Positions 7,962-16,716 of a DNA stretch of 64,000 bases are shown here, in pieces. Location: NCBI RefSeq assembly GCF_000011065.1, contig NC_004663.1, forward strand, positions 2,170,001-2,234,000, in the 5' to 3' direction. The notes beneath the pieces are model-generated. The model was not told the DNA's origin and did not search any database. It saw only the letters and a program-made list of their open reading frames with translations. Position 1 is the first letter of the stretch, and every line of letters begins with the position of its first letter. Both the position numbers and the translations under genes were made by a program. The DNA comes from Bacteroides thetaiotaomicron VPI-5482. GTDB lineage: Bacteria; Bacteroidota; Bacteroidia; Bacteroidales; Bacteroidaceae.

Positions 7962-9674
7962 TTACCAACCGAAATTCTGTGTATAATTTCCATTACTTGC
8001 GCTGATCTGTTCGAATGGAACAGGAAGATATTCGTTCTTATTTTCCGTAAAGCCCGCATTCTTGTAGATAGAGCAACGGGATGCTTCCGTCACGTAATAA
8101 GCATTGATGACATCTTTGGCTTCTCCCCATCTTACAAGGTCAAAGAAACGTGAGCTTTCCATACCGAACTCTACGCGGCGTTCCCATTTCAGCATTTTCA
8201 TGGCTTCGTCCTGAGCGTAAGCTTTCAGGTCGTAAGGAGTCACTTTGAAGTTCACTCCGTAGTCTTCTTTATAATTGAAGATCAGCATGGTGCTTCCGGC
8301 AGCACGGCTGCGTACCTCATTGATTAATGAGATGGCATCGGTGATACGTCCGTCGTTCAACTGAATCAGTGCTTCGGCACGCATCAGCAATACATCTGCA
8401 TAACGGATCACAATGTGATTCAGAGAACTGGCCCAATAAGAACCTTTCTTCAGACAGTCACAATCGGGATCTACATTCTCTTTGAGAGAAACATAATATC
8501 CATAAAGTCCCTTGCTGCGGCTCCAGTCATCATTCTTCTGGATGATGTAACCTTCGTTGTACTTATAAGGAAAGCCCGGCATACCCACCGTATGGAACAG
8601 ACGGGGATCGACATTGTCTGTAGCCACTTCGTAATTCTCATTGTCGTAGGTACTGAACAAAGGCTTTCCCTGCGAATCGGTTTTGAAAGCATTCACCAGA
8701 TTCTGGCTCGGCTTGTGGAAGTCGCAGCAGCCCAGTATCTGCGGAGTGGTCAGTCCCATTCCCCAATTCAGGTTACCGTTGTAAGTACCGTCGTTGATAG
8801 AATACTGAATGGCCCATACAGACTCTGCACCGTTTTCATATTGCGGCAGGAAGTTCATGCTATAGTCCGTTTCCAGTCCGTAACCACCTTTAGCCATGAT
8901 CAGGGGATCGGTGTATTTCACGACCTGTTTCAGGTCTTCTTCGTTGATTCCGGTAAGGGCATTATCGGCTCCGTCCTGGCGGTAAGCTTTATACAGGTAA
9001 GTTTTTGCAAGGTAAGCAGCAGCGGCTGCCTGTGCAGGGCGTCCTTTTTCTATTTGTACTTCCGGCAGGTTGTCGTAGGCAAACTGGAAGTCGTCTGCTA
9101 TCTTTTGCCATTGCTCGTCATTGGTATAAGTGGTATTCGACAGTTCATTGTAAGCATCCGGTTCCATGTTTTCATCGTTTACAATAACGATCTTCTTGAA
9201 CAGCTGTTTCAACATGAAGTGAGCGTGTCCGCGCAGGAATCTCATTTCGGCAATGCGCTGGTTCTTCAACGGATAGGTCTTTTCATCCATTTGGTCGAGT
9301 GATTGCAGAGCTGTATTGGCACGGGTGATGCATTGATACAGTCTTTTCCATATATCATTGATATTCCAGTCGGTGGTATTGATACCTTTGGATATTTCCA
9401 GTGCGTTGAACACACCGCCGTCTTCTGTTCCCGAACCGCCTTTATAGCAATCGTCGGAACGTACATCATAATTCCAGAGAGAGAAGGAAGAGTTGATATC
9501 ATCACCTGTCGCCCAGATGGCGTAGGCAGAAATCACCAGATTATCTACATATTCGGGAGAAGCGATCTGATCGCCGGTCACAATACCCTGAGGAACCTGA
9601 CGGTCCAAAAAATCGTCACAACTGGTTGTCAGCAAGGTAATTCCGATTGTTGCTATATATATTATCTTTTTCAT
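7962..9674 (-). CDS. SusD-family nutrient-binding lipoprotein (levan)
   Basis: 570 aa from the ATG at 9674; an in-frame ATG two codons earlier (9680) is possible. The lipobox TTSC is followed by DDFLDRQVPQG, the usual SusD N-terminus. TPR-like helices (FLRGHAHFMLKQLF and later repeats) and the C-terminal RVEFGMESSRFFDLVRWG motif are family hallmarks. SusD proteins sit as a lid on the SusC barrel at the outer membrane and capture oligosaccharides. The gap to the upstream SusC gene is 27 bp, so the two are co-transcribed. It matches BT1762 from memory. Confidence 0.95.
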   Translation of the reverse strand: MKKIIYIATIGITLLTTSCDDFLDRQVPQGIVTGDQIASPEYVDNLVISAYAIWATGDDINSSFSLWNYDVRSDDCYKGGSGTEDGGVFNALEISKGINTTDWNINDIWKRLYQCITRANTALQSLDQMDEKTYPLKNQRIAEMRFLRGHAHFMLKQLFKKIVIVNDENMEPDAYNELSNTTYTNDEQWQKIADDFQFAYDNLPEVQIEKGRPAQAAAAAYLAKTYLYKAYRQDGADNALTGINEEDLKQVVKYTDPLIMAKGGYGLETDYSMNFLPQYENGAESVWAIQYSINDGTYNGNLNWGMGLTTPQILGCCDFHKPSQNLVNAFKTDSQGKPLFSTYDNENYEVATDNVDPRLFHTVGMPGFPYKYNEGYIIQKNDDWSRSKGLYGYYVSLKENVDPDCDCLKKGSYWASSLNHIVIRYADVLLMRAEALIQLNDGRITDAISLINEVRSRAAGSTMLIFNYKEDYGVNFKVTPYDLKAYAQDEAMKMLKWERRVEFGMESSRFFDLVRWGEAKDVINAYYVTEASRCSIYKNAGFTENKNEYLPVPFEQISASNGNYTQNFGW

Positions 9675-9701
9675 GATCATTCGTTTTATTGATGAAGTAA
9701 G

Positions 9702-12700
9702 TTAAAATCCGATGTTAAGTCCGAACGTGATATTCACAGGGATCGGATAAGAAAAGTTCGGGTTCTCCGGATCTTCTCCGGTAAAATTCTTGCTCTTGAT
9801 GGTCAGCAGGTTCTGTGCACTGCAATAGAAACGCAAGCGGTCCATTCTCATTTTTTTGGAGATAACAGCGGGAACGGTGTATCCTAACTGGATATTGCGC
9901 AGTTTCAGGAAAGAACCGTTTTCTACGAAGTAAGTAGAGACACGCTGTTCATTGTTCGTATCACTGCGGGTCAATGCCGGAATATCAGAGTTTGGGTTCG
10001 TAGGTGACCAGGCATTAAGCAAACGGGTTCCCTTATTCAGGAAGCCGACATTGGAAGCACTCCAAAAATCGCTTTTCTTCTTCACGTCACTGATTATATC
10101 CACTCCCTGAACGCCTTGCCAGAACATTGTCAGATCGAAGTTCTTATATTCCAGATAAATATTCAATCCGTAGCTGAAAGAGGGAGTAGGATCATAAATC
10201 CAGTTCTGATCTCTTTCGTCAATCACACCGTTATGGTCAATATCACGGTAACGGATACGGCCGACAGCAGCGCCTTCTTGAGTAGCATGGTTGTCTACTT
10301 CATCCTGCGACTTAAAAATGCCATCAGCAATGTAACCGACTTGTGCGCCGTAAGTATGTCCGACTACACTCTTCACACCATTACCACCAAACTTGCCGTT
10401 GGCAGCTACCGTTTCCGGCAATTCAAGAATTTCATTCCGATAAGTGGATATGTTTCCGTTCAGGTCGTAAGTCAGTCCAAAGGCAGTCTTGTTACGATAA
10501 CCCAGATTAAATTCAAAACCCTGGTTTTTCATTGCACCCGAATTTATCCAACGGCTGCCGCCTTCTCCCAGCACTCCTACTCCTGCCATTTCAGTCAGGA
10601 TATCTGTTGCTTTCTTGTAGTAGTATTCCAGTGAACCGTACAGTGATTGCTTGAACAGGCTGAAGTCGATACCGACATTGGTCTGTGTCGTTGTTTCCCA
10701 TTTGATATTGTCGTTACCGATCTGGTTGCGTTTGAAACCGGAAGGAAGTACACCGCCACCGTTAGAACCTGTGATATCGTATGCCGTACCGTAGCTCTGT
10801 CCGCCGAAAGAATCGGTTGTACCATAGTTAGGTGCATAGATAGTATAACGGGCAAGGTTGGAGATTTCCTGATTACCGGTCTGTCCCCACGAAGCACGCA
10901 ATTTCAGATCATCAAGCCAGGTCAGTTCTTTCATGAAGTTCTCCTGTGTGATGCGCCATCCCAAAGATACGGAAGGGAAAGTGGCATAACGGTGGTTTTT
11001 ACCGAACCGGGAAGAACCGTCCCGACGGAGAGTTAACGAAAGCAGATATCTATCGGCATAAGAATAGTTCATTTTGCCAAAGAAAGAGACGAGTGAATAC
11101 CCCTCACCGGCACCGTATGCTTGTGCCGTGCCACTACCTGCATCGGGCCACATATAGTCGGGGGTAAGGATAGAGAAGTCTTCTTTGTATCCGGAGAAAT
11201 GGCTGTCGTCTTCACGGTTCAACTCCATACCTATCATTACATCTCCACGATGTTTGCCTACTTCCAGTTGGTAGGTAGCAATGGCGTTCCACATCCATTT
11301 CGTCCAGTGTTCCTGCTTGGCTTCCACTGCGCTCTTGCCATTATTTGTCTGCGTTCCTTCCTGATAAGGATAAGTGAAGTAACGTGCCTGCTTGTTGGCA
11401 TAGTCCAGACCGAAAGTGGAACGTAGATTGAATCCCTTGAAAGGAGTCAGATTGACATAGGCATCACCGAACATACGCCAGTAAGTGTATCGGTTGTCTT
11501 TATTGTATTCAAGTACGGCACGAGGGTTACGACGGTCGGGCCATCCGCCTACCGGTCCGCCCCATGAACCATCCGAAGCATATACGGGAATAGCGGAAGG
11601 AATGTCCAGTGCGGTTTCAATAATTCCACCCGGAGCCTGCACTTCCGACGTGCGATTTAATGTAAAATGCTGACCGATGGTCAGGATATCATCAATCAAC
11701 TTATAATCGCTGTTCATACGAGCCGAGAAACGGTCGAAGTCCGTGTCTTTGATAACACCCAGATTCTTGTAATATCCCAGAGAAAAGAAAGAAGAACCTT
11801 TCTCCGAACCGTTGCTGACGGAAAGATTGTATTGCTGAATAACACCAGTACGAGTGATCTCGTCAAACCAGTCTGTGTCCGCCACAGGCATTGTATTCTT
11901 TGAATCCAGGTATTTGGAAAGAGTCATTCCGTATAATACCGGATTGCCGTCGGCATTATATCCCCAATTGTAAGCATATCCCAAAGCATTACCGTTCGGA
12001 TTTTCACCGTCGTTCACGTAGGCTTGCCACATAGCTCGTCCGTATTGCTCAGTGTTCAGTACGTTCATTTTACTCTGATACATGGAGGCGGAAACAGAAG
12101 CGTCGAAATTGATTTTGATCTGTCCTTTCTTTCCTTGTTTGGTAGTAATGATGATCACGCCGTTCGCTGCACGCGAACCGTAGATAGAAGCGGATGCGGC
12201 ATCTTTCAAAACCTGAATGGATTCAATATCATTACCATTCAGTTCGTGCATACCGGCTTTGGTAGGAACACCGTCGATTATATAAAGCGGGTCGTTATTG
12301 TTCAGCGTACCGATACCGCGGATACGTACGGTAGCCGATCCACTCGGATTACCATCGGCGGTGATGTTCATTCCGGGGACACGTCCCTGAAGGGCTTTCA
12401 CCGGATTGTTTTCACCTTGCTTCTGGATTTCGTCTACTTTTACTACAGAAACAGCACCTGTCAGGTCGGCTTTACGCTGTGTAGTATAACCTGTTACGAC
12501 AACTTCATCTACCATCTGGGTATCTTCTTCCAGTAGTACATTAACGATAGCAGCCGCTTTTACGGTCACCGGTTTATAACCAATATACGTAATCTTTAAA
12601 GTAGAGTTGACCGGAACTGAAAGAGTGAAATTACCATCGAAGTCTGTAATTGTTCCGTTGGTTGTAGCTGTAGTTTCAACGACAGAAGCACCGATAATCG

Positions 12701-12815
12701 GTTGCCCATCCGTTTTAGAAGTAACGTTTCCCTTTACCGTAATGTTTTGCCCCCACAGGGCCGACATGAAAGCAAACAGGAAACAAACGCTGCAAAGAAG
12801 TTTTTTGTTCTTCAT
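9702..12815 (-). CDS. SusC-family TonB-dependent transporter (levan)
   Basis: 1037 aa from the ATG at 12815; an in-frame ATG at 12827 would add four residues. A signal peptide ends near AFMSALWGQ. A CarboxypepD-reg-like domain (NITVKGNV to VLLEEDTQ) follows, then the TonB-box/plug region starting VDEVVVTGY with GRVPGMNI and the GSRAANGVIIITTK plug end. The rest is a 22-strand barrel typical of SusC. Role: TonB-powered import of fructo-oligosaccharides across the outer membrane together with the SusD lid. It is first in its operon, and the shared activator element lies about 100 bp upstream. It matches BT1763 from memory. Confidence 0.95.
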   Translation of the reverse strand: MKNKKLLCSVCFLFAFMSALWGQNITVKGNVTSKTDGQPIIGASVVETTATTNGTITDFDGNFTLSVPVNSTLKITYIGYKPVTVKAAAIVNVLLEEDTQMVDEVVVTGYTTQRKADLTGAVSVVKVDEIQKQGENNPVKALQGRVPGMNITADGNPSGSATVRIRGIGTLNNNDPLYIIDGVPTKAGMHELNGNDIESIQVLKDAASASIYGSRAANGVIIITTKQGKKGQIKINFDASVSASMYQSKMNVLNTEQYGRAMWQAYVNDGENPNGNALGYAYNWGYNADGNPVLYGMTLSKYLDSKNTMPVADTDWFDEITRTGVIQQYNLSVSNGSEKGSSFFSLGYYKNLGVIKDTDFDRFSARMNSDYKLIDDILTIGQHFTLNRTSEVQAPGGIIETALDIPSAIPVYASDGSWGGPVGGWPDRRNPRAVLEYNKDNRYTYWRMFGDAYVNLTPFKGFNLRSTFGLDYANKQARYFTYPYQEGTQTNNGKSAVEAKQEHWTKWMWNAIATYQLEVGKHRGDVMIGMELNREDDSHFSGYKEDFSILTPDYMWPDAGSGTAQAYGAGEGYSLVSFFGKMNYSYADRYLLSLTLRRDGSSRFGKNHRYATFPSVSLGWRITQENFMKELTWLDDLKLRASWGQTGNQEISNLARYTIYAPNYGTTDSFGGQSYGTAYDITGSNGGGVLPSGFKRNQIGNDNIKWETTTQTNVGIDFSLFKQSLYGSLEYYYKKATDILTEMAGVGVLGEGGSRWINSGAMKNQGFEFNLGYRNKTAFGLTYDLNGNISTYRNEILELPETVAANGKFGGNGVKSVVGHTYGAQVGYIADGIFKSQDEVDNHATQEGAAVGRIRYRDIDHNGVIDERDQNWIYDPTPSFSYGLNIYLEYKNFDLTMFWQGVQGVDIISDVKKKSDFWSASNVGFLNKGTRLLNAWSPTNPNSDIPALTRSDTNNEQRVSTYFVENGSFLKLRNIQLGYTVPAVISKKMRMDRLRFYCSAQNLLTIKSKNFTGEDPENPNFSYPIPVNITFGLNIGF

Positions 12816-12877
12816 GATACCAGGCATTAGTTTAATGTTATTAATTTAAAAGTACGAATTTTCTCTTTTCGATGATG

Positions 12878-12942
12878 CAAATTACGGTTGATTTAAGTCA
12901 ACCGACTGAAAAAAATGTTTCAAATGCTGTAAGATATGTTGC
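12878..12942 (-). promoter_or_regulatory. SusC-operon promoter region with shared upstream element
   Basis: The best copy of the shared element lies at 12916-12942: TGTTTCAAA, 12 bases, TGTTGC. It agrees with the 4918 copy at 22 of 27 positions. The minus-strand sequence at 12885-12878 (GTAATTTG) is a weaker -7 box at the same 38-bp offset seen in the other two units. Weak core promoter plus strong activator site would fit strict induction by the locus regulator. Confidence 0.6.
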
Positions 12943-13030
12943 ATAGAACGCTATTTTATAGGGTTTTATAAGAATAATTCTCCATCATAAGAAAGTCGGG
13001 ATTATATTCTCTCTCAATCATAGAAAATAC

Positions 13031-13038
13031 TACCTTTG
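13031..13038 (+). promoter_or_regulatory. -7 box for the aldose-epimerase-like gene
   Basis: TACCTTTG fits TAnnTTTG exactly and predicts a start near 13045 with a leader of about 80 nt. No clear -33 TTTG lies at the expected distance. Confidence 0.45.
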
Positions 13039-13126
13039 TATAGTAATTTAAGTCCTTGTAAAAAGGGATATTATTCATATAACAAGCATATAATCACTCA
13101 AAGTAACCAACAGAAAACTGAATGAT

Positions 13127-13999
13127 ATGAAAACAATCTCCAACGAACAACTTACTATTCAGGTATCTCCGCATGGAGCCGAACTTTGCAGTATCTTCGC
13201 CAATGGGAAAGAGTATCTGTGGCAAGCCGACCCTGCTTTTTGGAAACGCCACTCTCCTGTACTTTTCCCGATTGTAGGAAGTGTGTGGGAAAACCAGTAT
13301 CGTAATGAAGGTATCGCTTATACATTGAGTCAACATGGCTTTGCCCGCGATATGGAATTTACTCTTGTTTCAGAAAAAGAAGACGAAGTACGATACCACC
13401 TTGTCAGTAATGAAGAGACATTACGGAAATTTCCTTTCCCGTTTTGTCTGGAAATAGGTTATCGTATTCAGGGTAAGCAGATCGAGGTTATATGGGAAGT
13501 TAAGAATACCGGAGAAAAAGAAATGTATTTTCAAATCGGTGCGCATCCTGCATTCTATTGGCCGGATTTTAATGCAGATACACAGAATCGTGGTTTCTTC
13601 GGTTTTGACAAGGAAGAAGGATTGAAGTATATCCTCATTTCAGAAAAAGGATGTGCAGATCCTTCCACTGAATATTCTCTGGAACTTACAGACGGGTTAT
13701 TGCCATTGGATACACATACTTTCGATAAAGATGCTTTGATAATAGAGAATGAGCAAATCCATAAAGTAACCCTTTATACCAAGGAAAAGAAAGCTTATTT
13801 AAGCCTGCACTTTCATGCTCCCGTAGTCGGTCTATGGTCTCCGCCTGCAAAGAATGCCCCTTTTGTCTGCATTGAACCGTGGTACGGCCGCTGCGACCGC
13901 GCACATTACACAGGCGAATACAAAGACAAAGACTGGATGCAACACCTGCAACCGGAAGAAACTTTCAGAGGAGGGTATACGATTGAGATCGATGAATAA
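13127..13999 (+). CDS. Aldose 1-epimerase-like protein (LacX type)
   Basis: 290 aa, galactose-mutarotase-like beta-sandwich fold, no signal peptide, so cytoplasmic. Family signatures include PHGAEL near the N-terminus, PVLFPIVG at about residue 43, QHGFARDMEF (conserved catalytic His) and IGAHPAFYWP (second conserved His). Expected role is anomer interconversion of a free sugar, or of hexose-6-phosphate as in some LacX/YeaD-type relatives. It is the only plus-strand gene inside the fructan locus, has its own promoter and lacks the shared upstream element. It may therefore be a bystander. It corresponds to BT1764 from memory. Substrate unknown. Confidence 0.82.
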   Translation: MKTISNEQLTIQVSPHGAELCSIFANGKEYLWQADPAFWKRHSPVLFPIVGSVWENQYRNEGIAYTLSQHGFARDMEFTLVSEKEDEVRYHLVSNEETLRKFPFPFCLEIGYRIQGKQIEVIWEVKNTGEKEMYFQIGAHPAFYWPDFNADTQNRGFFGFDKEEGLKYILISEKGCADPSTEYSLELTDGLLPLDTHTFDKDALIIENEQIHKVTLYTKEKKAYLSLHFHAPVVGLWSPPAKNAPFVCIEPWYGRCDRAHYTGEYKDKDWMQHLQPEETFRGGYTIEIDE

Positions 14000-14042
14000 G
14001 TAATGACAGCCTATTCTGCGAATAGACTGAAGAAACACAGAA

Positions 14043-14071
14043 CAGCTGCCGGACCTCACGGACGGCAGCTG
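14043..14071. terminator. Stem-loop in convergent gap
   Basis: CAGCTGCCG / CGGCAGCTG form a perfect 9-bp GC-rich stem with an 11-nt loop between two convergent genes. On the minus strand it is followed by a U-rich stretch (TTCTGTGTTTCTT), which favours ending the GH32 transcript. No clear U-tract lies on the plus side. Confidence 0.45.
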
Positions 14072-14203
14072 CCAAACACCTAATCTACAAAACCTAACTT
14101 AAAAACTAACTCATAAATCCAATCTATGAAATACTGATTATACAAGTGATAAACAATTGATTATATCCTTGATAAATACCTATTGAAAAATAAATCCATC
14201 CTT

Positions 14204-16087
14204 TTATAAACCTAATCTATACACACTAAATGAATCGACTGCGAATGTACCGCCCTTACTGTAAAAACACATACGATTGTATGGCTCTGTAGGGAAAATC
14301 AGATTAGTCATCGCTATCTTCCCGCCATCCAGAAATATTTCTACCGAACACTTATCAACAAAGACATCCAGTTTGTATTCATTTTCCTTCTGGATAGGTG
14401 CCCATGTAGCCAATGCGAAATCATCTATATAATTGATAGAAGTCGTCTTCCGGCGGTCGTGCGCCTCGATCTCGTGCGGAGAGCTGTTTTTCCCGAAATC
14501 TACGATGCCGCTTTTCGTACGGTCCATCACCAGTTTCTTTTCCGGAAGATTAAAATAAATATCCACCTTCTCTCCCTTGTCATTGAAAAGACTGAATCCC
14601 ATAATTTCCGCCTTTCCAGCTTCGATGTTCAGAGAAAGCTCATAAGCTCCTTCATTATCAGTCAATAAAGATTCGATGTGATAATCCTTGTCTACCGTGA
14701 AGGACGGAACATCCTTGCTTTCTTTTCGTAAGTTCTTAGTTTCCGCTACCGGTGCGGCGGAAAGATAAATATCATTGTCCTGTGTATAGAGTCCCAATTC
14801 ACGGGGCAGTGCATTGGCACTACGGAACTGCCGGGTCGGAACGATATTGCAATACTGCCAGTTGCTCATCCAAGGCACTGCCACCACACGGTCTCCCGTA
14901 TTTGAGAAACAGACAGTAGCATAGTGATCTTTCCCCCAGTCCAGCCATTTTGTGACATTCGGCTGATTATCACAAATAAATTTTGTGCCGTCAAAGTCAC
15001 CGATAAAATATTGAGTAGCACTCCCTCCGAAGTAACATCCCGGATTTACATTGACAATCAATGCCCATTTCTTATAGTTGATATCGCCGTCTACAGGAAG
15101 TTCCACCATATCCGGACATTCAAACTGACAGGGTTGCACACCGTATCCTTCGCCAAAGCTACTCAGGTAGTTCCAGTCTTTCAGATTATGGGAGTCATAG
15201 AAACGCATTTCCTTATCGGCAGAGACAATCATCACCCATTTACTCTCCGGTGCATACCAGAAGACTTTCGGGTCACGGAAATCTTTCAGACCATCGGAAG
15301 GACGCAGAACAGGATTCTTTTCGTATTTAGTAAATGTCCGTCCGTTGTCTTTGCTATAAGCCAGACACTGAATCTGTCCGTTCTTATCGCTGGCAGAAGT
15401 ATAGTAAGCGAGGATGGAACCTGCTCCGTAGCCCGCCACATTCTCCTGATCGACAATAGAACTACCGGAAAAGATATGCCCTAATGTATCACGGGCAATG
15501 GCAGGAGCCAAATGTTCCCAATGCATCAGGTCTTTGCTGACCGAATGTCCCCAGTGCATATTTCCCCATTTGGAGCCATAAGGGTTATACTGATAATACA
15601 AATGATACTCTCCATCTTTATATACCAATCCGTTTGCATCATTCATCCAGCCATAAAGGGGAGTATGATGGTAGACAGGACGGAATTTATCCGTATTGGT
15701 AGTATCAAACGTATCGGATAATTTGATTTCTTCCCAGCAGAGGGCGTCTTTCGATTTCTTTTGAATGCGTAAAGTGGCTACCTTTGTATCAGCCGGCAAA
15801 GCAAAAGGAACGAAATAATCGACCTTAGTCTGTGCCAGGCGGATATCCATATCGGTATCCGCTGCATTCCCCGTATCAAGACGCACCTGACTTTCGTCGG
15901 CTTCTTCTTCTTCGATGGGGAGTAATATATAATTAGTAGGATGAGTAATATGGACAATAGTAAGGCTATCACCTTTCTGTTCAAGAGTGAACGTGCTTTT
16001 GGTCGACTGGCAATAGGTCAGTCCAAAGGAGACAGTCAGTGCGAGTACGGCACCTTTACACAGTTTTATCCAAGGAGTTGTTTTCAT
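14204..16087 (-). CDS. GH32 fructanase lipoprotein with WMNDANG active-site motif
   Basis: 627 aa, signal peptide with lipobox LTYC (Cys26). The N-terminal domain is like that of the other 610-aa GH32. Propeller motifs: WMNDANG (nucleophile Asp150), RDP (Asp272) and ECPD (Glu323), with a C-terminal beta-sandwich. The proline after the nucleophile, nearly universal in GH32, is alanine here; all three catalytic acids remain. Expected reaction is fructose release from fructans or sucrose-type ends. It is monocistronic, with its own promoter and a copy of the shared element (16139-16203). This makes it the third unit of one regulon. It corresponds to BT1765 from memory. Confidence 0.92.
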   Translation of the reverse strand: MKTTPWIKLCKGAVLALTVSFGLTYCQSTKSTFTLEQKGDSLTIVHITHPTNYILLPIEEEEADESQVRLDTGNAADTDMDIRLAQTKVDYFVPFALPADTKVATLRIQKKSKDALCWEEIKLSDTFDTTNTDKFRPVYHHTPLYGWMNDANGLVYKDGEYHLYYQYNPYGSKWGNMHWGHSVSKDLMHWEHLAPAIARDTLGHIFSGSSIVDQENVAGYGAGSILAYYTSASDKNGQIQCLAYSKDNGRTFTKYEKNPVLRPSDGLKDFRDPKVFWYAPESKWVMIVSADKEMRFYDSHNLKDWNYLSSFGEGYGVQPCQFECPDMVELPVDGDINYKKWALIVNVNPGCYFGGSATQYFIGDFDGTKFICDNQPNVTKWLDWGKDHYATVCFSNTGDRVVAVPWMSNWQYCNIVPTRQFRSANALPRELGLYTQDNDIYLSAAPVAETKNLRKESKDVPSFTVDKDYHIESLLTDNEGAYELSLNIEAGKAEIMGFSLFNDKGEKVDIYFNLPEKKLVMDRTKSGIVDFGKNSSPHEIEAHDRRKTTSINYIDDFALATWAPIQKENEYKLDVFVDKCSVEIFLDGGKIAMTNLIFPTEPYNRMCFYSKGGTFAVDSFSVYRLGL

Positions 16088-16138
16088 GGTAACAGGATAT
16101 TCAGAGTTATACTAGTGTTAATCAAAAATTGACGGAGG

Positions 16139-16203
16139 CAAAGATAGGGGGTATCTTCACCTTCGTCTATAAACTTTGTTTCAAAGAGTAACATTTTTGA
16201 TAC
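16139..16203 (-). promoter_or_regulatory. Promoter and shared upstream element of the third GH32 gene
   Basis: The minus strand has TATCTTTG at 16146-16139, about 55 bp before the start codon. TGTTTCAAA begins at 16177, again 38 bp from the -7 CAAA. The second half-site is TGATAC, 21 bp on. The inner 12 bases do not match the other two copies, which helps separate contact bases from spacer. Confidence 0.62.
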
Positions 16204-16213
16204 ATCATTGAAA

Positions 16214-16371
16214 AAAGGGAGCTACAGGCGTACAGAGTTTGTTTTAAACTACATGACCAACTGTGTGACCAGCCGCCAAGACAGGATTTGAACCTGTACC
16301 TCAAGTCTGTAAAGACAAGCGTTCAACCGAATCGTTAACAGCGAAGTATCTCTATACTACGGCATCCCTTT
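16214..16371 (-). ncRNA. Candidate Y RNA 3 with permuted tRNA-like body
   Basis: About 158 nt on the minus strand. The ends pair: AAAGGGA (5') with TCCCTTT (3'), followed by a run of T, so the 3' end can act as a terminator. Next to the 5' end is a 23-nt segment (16342-16364) homologous to one shared by the two upstream RNAs. The body contains a perfect T-arm, ACAGG-TTCAAAT-CCTGT (16281-16297). Then comes a short TGGC/GTCA hairpin where an acceptor stem would be, then a D-arm-like CAGTTGGTCA loop (16251-16266). T-arm before D-arm is a circularly permuted tRNA order, as known for YrlA-type Y RNAs. No gene is present otherwise. Confidence 0.7.
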
Positions 16372-16382
16372 CTGTTTTTTAA

Positions 16383-16519
16383 AAGCAGAAGTAACAGGCG
16401 AAAAGAGAAACGGGGCACGTCAATGCCGGAGTCGAACCGGATAGTCTTGCTGATTTTACAACTTCACTATTCCTCCCCTAAAATGAGACGAAGTAACTCT
16501 TCTCTACGACATTCTGCTT
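16383..16519 (-). ncRNA. Candidate Y RNA 2 with tRNA-like body in normal order
   Basis: About 137 nt on the minus strand. Perfect 8-bp terminal stem AAGCAGAA / TTCTGCTT followed by TTTT. The 23-nt segment at 16489-16511 is identical to that of RNA 1 (16650-16672), and the 3' segment GTTACTT is shared too. The body has GGGG...CCCC closing pairs, a D-arm-like stretch and a T-arm CCGG-TTCGACT-CCGG (16426-16440). D precedes T here, unlike in its neighbours. No anticodon arm is recognisable, so it is not a functional tRNA. The spacer to RNA 1 is 14 nt and to RNA 3 is 11 nt. Confidence 0.7.
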
Positions 16520-16533
16520 ATGTCAAAGTAAAA

Positions 16534-16678
16534 AACAAGGTAACAAACGAAAAGAGACTATACCCTGCTCTATCCAACTGAGCTATGCTTTTCCTTAAAG
16601 AATAAGGAGAGCAGCGGGAGTCGAACCCGCGACCTATGGTCGTCCCAAACGAAGTAACTCTTCTCTACGACACTTGTT
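16534..16678 (-). ncRNA. Candidate Y RNA 1 with permuted tRNA-like body
   Basis: About 145 nt on the minus strand, starting 38 bp after the Ro60 stop codon. Terminal stem AACAAG / CTTGTT followed by T residues. The 23-nt shared segment is at 16650-16672. The body reads T-arm GCGGG-TTCGACT-CCCGC (16614-16630), acceptor-like strand TGCTCTCCTT, a loop, the matching strand AAGGAAAAGCA, then a textbook D-arm GCTC-AGTTGGATA-GAGC (16567-16583). The acceptor is thus closed by a loop and the molecule opens where the anticodon arm would be, the layout known for YrlA RNA bound by Rsr. Expression and Ro60 binding are inferred. Confidence 0.75.
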
Positions 16679-16716
16679 CTGTTTTTTTCCGTAAACCGGA
16701 ATCCTGAGAACTCCGG

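Noticed and set aside
16214..16678. Ordinary tRNA genes or tRNA pseudogenes in the gap after Ro60
   Set aside because: T- and D-arms are clear, but two units are permuted, no standard anticodon arm is recognisable and all share paired outer stems and a common segment. A Y-RNA reading explains more.
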